Shown: piece after piece, positions 58,288 through 64,000 of the stretch | How positions within the stretch are numbered: the first letter of the stretch is position 1 | Layout of the letters: each line of letters starts with the position of its first letter | Notes under the pieces: generated by a model | Told to the model about the DNA's origin: nothing | Databases searched by the model: none | The model's input: the letters and a program-made list of their open reading frames with translations, nothing else | Program-made: the position numbers and the translations under genes | Assembly: GCF_016801865.2 (NCBI RefSeq) | Contig: NC_068938.1 | Coordinates: 183,156,448 to 183,220,447, forward strand | Source of the DNA: Culex pipiens pallens | Lineage: Eukaryota > Arthropoda > Insecta > Diptera > Culicidae | Length of the DNA: 64,000 bases | Direction: 5' to 3'

Positions 58288-60606
58288 TTAAATTTTTTTG
58301 AATAATTTATTTTTAGTGTTTAATTTCGAATTCTAGAATAACGAGGAGATTTAAATTTTGGAATTTGGAGTTTTGGATTTAAAGTTTGAAGTTTAGAATT
58401 GTCAAATTTCATTTTTTTTATTTTTGGAGTTATAGAATTTTGAAATACCAAACAGTTTTGAAATTTTTAAAATTTTGGATTTTTTTAAATCTTACTGATT
58501 GAGTATTTAAGAATCTGGAGGTTTGCTTTAATTTTTTTTGATGATTTATTTTTCTCCGTTTTTGAATTAAGAATAGTTGAGTTTAGAGATTTGAAAAAAA
58601 ATAAGTCTCAGAATTAAAAAAAATATGTAGTATTGGAATTTGATTTGATTTTTGGAGTTTAAGAATTTTGTTTTTTTTTATTTTTGAGGTTTTCTCACTC
58701 AAAATTTTTTGAATCCTGAAAATTTCGAATTAAGTATTCCATTGAAAATTAGAATTTAATAATCTTTAAAGGGTTAGTATTTTAGAATTTGAATTTTGGA
58801 ATTTTAAAATTCCAGCGTTTACGAGTTTTAGTGTTGAAAAAAAAAAATGTAATGTTGGAATTCAAGAGGTTGCAGTTCCAGAATTTTGGAATAATGCAAT
58901 TTTAGATTTAGATTTTTAGAATTTGTAATTTTGGAGTCAAAACAAGTTTGAAATATCGTCAATTAAAAATTTTGGAATCTAGGTTTTTTGAAGGATTGAT
59001 TTTTTGAATCTCTGGGCTCTCTAAAAATTTAATTGTTATTTCTAATGGTTTGAACCTTAGAATTTTTTAACCTATTTCAAATTTTAAGTCCTTTCTCCTT
59101 AAATTTTTCCCAATTTGAATTGTTGGCTGAATTGAAATTTTCATTGATAAAACCTGTTGAATCGAACGTAAATTACTTAGAATATATTAAATACAGACTA
59201 ACTCTATATACATAATAGATAACTTTTTAAACATTTTGAATTTTAGATACTCAGATAAGTACAAAAGGTTAAAGCAAAGGAAAAAAATATTTTCATAAAT
59301 TTATTGATAGTTTGCAAATTTTCAATAGTAGTAAAAAAGTACAAAAGTACATTTTTTTATGTTTCTAAATTTAAAAAAAAACTAGGCATTAAAGAAGATT
59401 TTCTAGAAAAAAAGTTTCACAATTATTAACAATTGAGTTATGAAAAATTGCAGAGATTTAAAAAAATGTGTATTATTTTAGATGATAAATAGATTGGGAA
59501 TTTTGAGTGTGTCATCGAAATTCAGTTTTATACAAAAGTTCCATTGACAACAAATTTCCAAATCATCCAAACCATTTCAAGCTACATATCAAAAATAAGC
59601 TGGGGTAAAAAAAACGGCAGTTTAGAGTTAAGAAATTTTGGAATCATGAATTTTAGAATTGATAAATTTGGGATGTTATTTAGTTAAGTAATTTTGCTTT
59701 TTTTATTTATTTATGTGGAGCTTTGCATTTTTTTTAAAATTTTTGTGCTTAAAATTTTTGGCTTCTCAAAATATGTTTATTTTTTTGGATTTTTTAAGTT
59801 TTTGAACTAAAATATTTTTTAAGTTTGAAATTCTGTAAATTTCTGAATTTTTTTCATATTTTTTAAAATGTTTGTGCCTGAGAATTTAAGACGCTTAAAG
59901 TTCTTGGCTTTTGGAACCATTTTCTTTTTTTAGATTTTTTGAATTCTAGAGTTTTGTTGTTTTTGGTTTCAAATTTTTTTTTAGTTTTAAATTTTGTAAG
60001 TTTTTAATTCGAGAATTTCGAGGGCTTTTTAATTTTTTACTGTGGGTTTCTTGAGTTTAGATGTTTAGTGTTTTTCCGGTCAATGATTTTGCAATCCTAA
60101 CGGATTTTGAATTATTGACTTCTGAGAGTTTCGGAATCATTGAATTTTAAATTTTTTGAAATTCCAGGAATTTTGGGGTTTGAGAATTTTGGATTTTTTG
60201 AGCCTACTAATTATTTTTTTTTTATTTGAGTTTATTATACCGTTTTGAAATTTCAAACATTTTTTTGTGATTTTTGATCCTGAGATTTTACTAGGTTTTT
60301 TAAATGTTAAATAAATGTGTTTATTTTCGAAGATTTTGAATTTTAAAATCTTTGAAGCTAGTTTAGGAATTTCCGAACATCGGAATTGTTTTGGAGTGTT
60401 GGATTTTTGGAGTTGGAGTTATAAGTTTTAGAACTTTATAGTTGCAGAAACTTGAAAATAAAATCGGCGAGTCTCTAAATAAAAGAAAGAGAAAATCTTA
60501 AAATTTTATCAAAAAAGGCTTAAAATTTAATAAAAATGTACAAAATTACTTTAAAAAATCAAAACAACAACCTCAACCTACAATACTTCAACTGTTTCTC
60601 CCGCAG
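58288..60606 (+). repeat. Ssdp: Cryptic AATTTTGGA/GAATTTTAGA-rich intron sequence
   Basis: Most of intron 10 from about 57900 to 60480 is built from loosely repeated words such as GAATTTTGGAATTT, TTTTAGAATTT and TTTTGAGTTT, with strong T/A strand asymmetry (T and G over C). There is no tandem unit of fixed length. It is interrupted only by the SINE at 58055. Confidence 0.65.
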
Positions 60607-60813
60607 GAATTCCCGATGGTGGGCGGCTCGGACGGCGGTGGCCCGATGGGTGGCCCCATGGGCCCCAACTCGATGGGTGGACCGGTACTTAACAACGACG
60701 GCCTCGACGGCATGAAGAACAGCCCGGCGAACGGACCCGGCACGCCCCGGGAGGACTCGGGCAGCGGCATGGGCGACTACAACCTCGGCGGCTTCGGCGG
60801 ACCCGGCGAGAAC
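60607..60813 (+). CDS. Ssdp: Ssdp coding exon 11 (residues 327-395)
   Basis: After acceptor TTCTCCCGCAG, encodes EFPMVGGSDGGGPMGGPMGP, then NSMGGPVLNNDGLDGMKNSP, ANGPGTPREDSGSGMGDYNL and GGFGGPGEN. It matches the FPMG.GSDGPMGG...DGL.KNSPN...PGTPRDD region of relatives. The donor is AAC|GTAAGT, phase 0. Reading through the donor would add VSFDSF and a TAA at 60832-60834, a possible alternative C-terminus if the intron is retained. Confidence 0.94.
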
Positions 60814-63808
60814 GTAAGTTTCGACTCGTTTTAACGCGGGTGAATTAATGAGAGGGAGAGAGTGGAGGGGAGAGGAAAAATCGTTGGTGATTTTTATCTT
60901 CTCTCGCTCGTATTGTAACGAAGAATAAGCATCAGACAAGCAAGCCTGCAAAACCGAAATTTCGCTGACAAAGTGATTCTCCTGAGTTTTTTTTCTGTAG
61001 CTTTTAAGTTCGTATTTTTTACCGCATTTTTTATTAGTTGGTTTTTAATTTAATTTTTATTATTTTTTTTACTTTATTATTTCTGTAATTTTTAAGTTTA
61101 TTTACACGGTGATGGGTGTGACTAATTCTAATGAAAAAAGATAAACCGTTGCTACTAAACACTAAACTTCTACTGTTCACCATGTTGTTCAAAGATGGCG
61201 GCGACAAAAGTTGGCATTGTATTTGCCCCTGTGAGTCAAAGACGTTTGTCAATTTGACAAATGGTTATGACGTGCAGATGTCAATATACTCTTTTTGTCT
61301 CTGGTTTTGAAAATTTGCTGTCTATTTTTTCTTTAAATGTTAGCAGTTGACTCAAATCCATTTGTTTTTCCGTGATGATAATTTTGCACTTCCATTTGGA
61401 CCACCCTAATATTGCAATGACAGCTCCTGCACACGGAAAGAAATGCCTCCGTAGGTGTCATGAACTTTTTTGGTATTCATTAAATTAGTGTCATTTAGTT
61501 TTCAAGTTGGAAAATTGTTCGATTTGTAACAGAATTGGAAGTGTTTCGAGTATTTAGAAAAATGACTTGAGATTACTTGTTTGTCAAGGAGGTTCAATGT
61601 TAAATTATCAAAATTGTTTCTTTCGGTGTATCCATAGAATTTCCTACTAACAAGTCTGCATAATTTTCCCTCAACTTTCTGAGTTGTAAATAGTAGCAAT
61701 TAACCGCTGAAAAATAACATTTTCGTTCATTTGCTGACATTTCGCTTTAGTAGAAGTTGCTAATCTTAAAAGTTAAAAGTAGAAGCACAACAAATTTGTT
61801 TCGCCTTTGTTGTCAAATTGAAAACGGCATTATTTTCATCGCAAAACAAAGCAAAAAAATGCAAACAAGTTCTTCTGTGTAAATATTTCTGAAAAAAAGC
61901 TGAGAAAAAATCAGCAAACAAACACACTAGTGCTGAGGCGAGAAAGAAGAAGAAGTGAAAGTTGAGTTTTTGAGTAGCAAAAAGCAAAGGTTTATTTAAT
62001 TATTCTGTTATTCTCCGAATGAGTTTGTAAGAAAAATCTCCTTCTCTTCTCTTTATTTTTACATAAAAAAAACTTTTCATTTGTGTTCCCACGCACACAC
62101 ACACAATCACACTCACGTGCGTGTTGTTTTTATGTTGTAATTTTACGTTCGCGTGCACGTGAAGTTTACATGGATGTGAGTACACACTCTCTTGAGTTTT
62201 TTCCTTTTTTTGTTAACTCTACCGTTTTGTTTTAATTCGATATGGTTTACACGCGTTGTTTATCTGTTCTAACGGTGATTTAGAAGGAAAATATTTTACA
62301 CCAACACACACAAACACGAACATACACATTGTTTGGAATAACCATGTAAAATTACAGTCATTTTTACACACACAATATTTTTTTTCTGGAAATATTTGGT
62401 ATTTTTTAAGGTTAGGTTATGTTCATTTGTGTTCTATGTTTGTATAAGTCGTAATTAACTCTGCACCCACTCGAAATATTTATCTTCATTTTCGTGTAAC
62501 TGTTCAAATTTAAACGCACACTGAAACATCACATTTTTATTCTTTTGTATATAAAATTCCGACGGTTGAAAAAATAATCTCTTCACAATAGATTTTTATG
62601 TGTTCATATTTTGTGTAAAAAAGTTATTTTACGTAAACGTTATTCCGTCCAATGTATATGTGTTTTGTGCTTTCTCCCAAAATACTAGTAGGTTTGTGTA
62701 AAGTTACAGTAAAATCAAGGAAGAGAAGTATTTGATGATTGAAGATTGTGCCATTTCACAAATTATTCAACACCCCTCTGTCTGTAGTATGTTTTATTTT
62801 TCTGTTCTCACAAAACGCCAAAATTGACCCACAACTACGAAACATACAACAAGCCAAAAAACAAGAGAGCGAGAGAGATGGTGAGAGAGAAAAAAGAGAA
62901 AGAAAGAGAGAGAATGTACTGCTCAACCGTGCGCCGTGCACGCGCTTAACCCCGAATTGAGCGGGATCGAGAGAGCGAGAAAAAATGTTGCAACACATTC
63001 ACTACCACACACAAAAGAGCGCAAAATTTCTAAAACCAGTTAAAAATAAAGAGAAAGAGATCGGATTTTTCCACCTTTAACCCACTACTGTTTATCACCA
63101 TATTTTTTTCTATTAAACACATCAACTTACAGTAGCTAGAAGTTTAAGAAAACTGAAAGAAACAAAAAAAAATGTCACAGCAGGTGCTGTAAGTCCGCTT
63201 AAGTAGGTTACTTAAGGTTCTATTCTAGCGTGAAACAAAAAGTTAAGCTACTTATGTAAACTAAATGCTAATTTTAAACATGCAAGCTTAACCCCATCGA
63301 CTGGAAGGAATATTACAATCGTTTTAAGAAACAGACAGTGTCGTCCATTTGCCTCAAGCAAGCAAACCAATTACGTTTAGAAACTACAAGTGAATCGCAA
63401 GAACGCAAGAGATTATTGAATAAAGAAGGTTATTTTTGAACACTGAAAAACATAACAAAAATAAAGAAGAAATCTGTTTTCAAAACAAACGCTTGCGAAC
63501 CGTCCCTGCCGTGTGACAGTTGAGTGCGCAACTCTCTCATGTTTCTCTCTCGATCTTGTTGTCGGTGTGTGTGCGGGCACGATCGTGCCTTGTTGAGCTG
63601 TGAACGGTGTGCGTCAAACCCCGGGCTGTTAAAAAGTTTCGTCCAGATGTGCCGCAGTTGTTGGTCAGTTTTTGCGAGATTTTTCTGTTCGTTTTTTTAG
63701 TTTTTTAATTATTTTTTCGGCAAATTTCGCGCGAAGCAAGTCTGGTAAATTATTAAATTCCTTTAAAAAAAAAGAAAACCAACCAAAATCCCGGAATTCC
63801 ACTTGCAG
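60814..63808 (+). other. Ssdp: Ssdp intron 11
   Basis: Repeat-poor compared with other introns, moderately AT-rich, with GAGA-type tracts (60852-60872, 62863-62915), CA repeats (62092-62104) and AAGATGGCGGC at 61193-61203, a YY1/Pho-like site. No TE ends were found. Low repeat density may reflect regulatory content or a second 3' UTR if the donor at 60814 is not used. Confidence 0.5.
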
Positions 63809-63913
63809 GATCAGACCGAGTCGGCCGCTATACTCAAGATCAAGGAAAGCATGCAGGAAGAGGCGAAACGCTTCGAGAAAGATTCCGACCAGCCCGACTA
63901 CTACATGCAATAA
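63809..63913 (+). CDS. Ssdp: Ssdp terminal coding exon 12 (residues 396-429, stop)
   Basis: After acceptor CCACTTGCAG, encodes DQTESAAILKIKESMQEEAK then RFEKDSDQPDYYMQ and TAA. The phase matches exon 11 exactly. This charged, helix-prone tail differs from the NYSPSMTMSV type of ending that I recall for vertebrate SSBP proteins, so it may be an arthropod-type terminus; the high Lys/Glu content and helical periodicity argue that it is real coding sequence. Confidence 0.88.
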   Translation, partial: DQTESAAILKIKESMQEEAKRFEKDSDQPDYYMQ

Positions 63914-64000
63914 CATCCTCCTCCTAGCGTTTCTACCACTGCTATGACTAGTACTACTACTACAACTGCAACAACAACAACAACCGCAACAACAACAACA
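63914..64000 (+). other. Ssdp: Start of Ssdp 3' UTR with ACT/CAA microsatellite
   Basis: The sequence after the TAA consists of ACT/ACA triplets grading into CAA repeats up to the window edge. No polyadenylation signal is seen before the end, so the transcript continues beyond the window. Confidence 0.6.

Larger units (their letters stand above)
18970..64000 (+). other. Ssdp: Ssdp transcription unit (12 exons, 3' end outside window)
   Basis: The joined exons encode a 429-residue protein (439 with an optional micro-exon). The first ~92 residues are a LUFS domain with a LisH motif, followed by a long Pro/Gly/Met-rich low-complexity region with blocks typical of Ssdp/SSBP proteins: PFMGGPRYPPGPRPGVRM, PNSMDPTRQ, PRMNPPRG, NYSSSSPGNYGGPPG, PGTPIMPSPQDS and NSPANGPGTPRED. 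From family knowledge, Ssdp is a nuclear cofactor that binds Chip/LDB1 through the N-terminal domain, stabilises LIM-homeodomain complexes and takes part in the Wnt enhanceosome; its name comes from single-stranded DNA binding. Introns are 17086, 86, 5232, 780, 8106, 69, 5768, 57, 3124 and 2995 bp, all GT-AG. I infer orthology from recognised blocks, not from a database search. Transcripts could start further upstream. Confidence 0.95.

Noticed and set aside
60559..60951. 130-codon minus-strand frame
   Set aside because: Antisense shadow of the GC-rich exon 11; Ala/Val-rich composition reflects the complementary GGC codons.
1..64000. CRISPR array, bacterial operon, rRNA or transposase gene
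   Set aside because: No regularly spaced direct repeats, Shine-Dalgarno-linked genes, rRNA motifs or intact transposase/reverse transcriptase frames were seen; the DNA is eukaryotic with long GT-AG introns.

Overview
The window is AT-rich, repeat-laden insect DNA that carries one recognisable protein-coding gene on the + strand: the orthologue of Ssdp (SSBP2/3/4 in vertebrates), the LUFS/LisH-domain partner of Chip/LDB1. Long introns packed with short TA-, TTAA- and 8-bp-duplication elements, together with tRNA-derived SINEs that include composite heads, suggest a culicine mosquito, most likely Culex. That assignment is inference from repeat style and from the protein; no species-specific marker was tested.

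Layout. 1-9.5 kb holds no convincing gene, only MITEs and foldback elements. 9.6-11.1 kb and 14.0-15.2 kb are GC-richer, low-repeat islands that could hold distal promoters or non-coding first exons. The Ssdp start codon is at 19321, in an exon that probably begins at 18970. Intron 1 (17.1 kb) runs to the second coding exon at 36463. Exons 2 and 3 encode the rest of the LUFS domain. The Pro/Gly/Met-rich region is spread over exons 4 (42001), 5 (42913), 6 (51118), 7 (51271), an optional 30-nt micro-exon (52193), 9 (57088), 10 (57336) and 11 (60607). The last coding exon ends with TAA at 63911-63913, and the 3' UTR runs off the window. The joined reading frame is 429 codons without the micro-exon and 439 with it; every junction keeps frame and every intron is GT-AG.

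The rest of the sequence is mobile-element archaeology. It includes four pogo-like MITEs with a CAGTCCAGACTCGATTATCC end; three foldback elements that begin TAG, end CTA and sit between perfect 8-bp target duplications; several TTAA-flanked elements; a large family of TA-flanked CACA(G/C) MITEs, nested in one another around 53.4-55.5 kb; a 1.37-kb near-palindrome at 47.8-49.2 kb; two SINEs with clear target-site duplications; and two tandem duplications (702 bp at 12.1-13.5 kb and about 1.3 kb at 37.4-40.2 kb) that can be dated against insertions. I found no CRISPR array, bacterial-type operon or new multi-gene system. The most notable gene-level observation is the frame-neutral micro-exon, and the most notable element-level ones are the foldback family, the MITEs carrying tRNA-like cores, and the duplication whose breakpoint lies inside a MITE.
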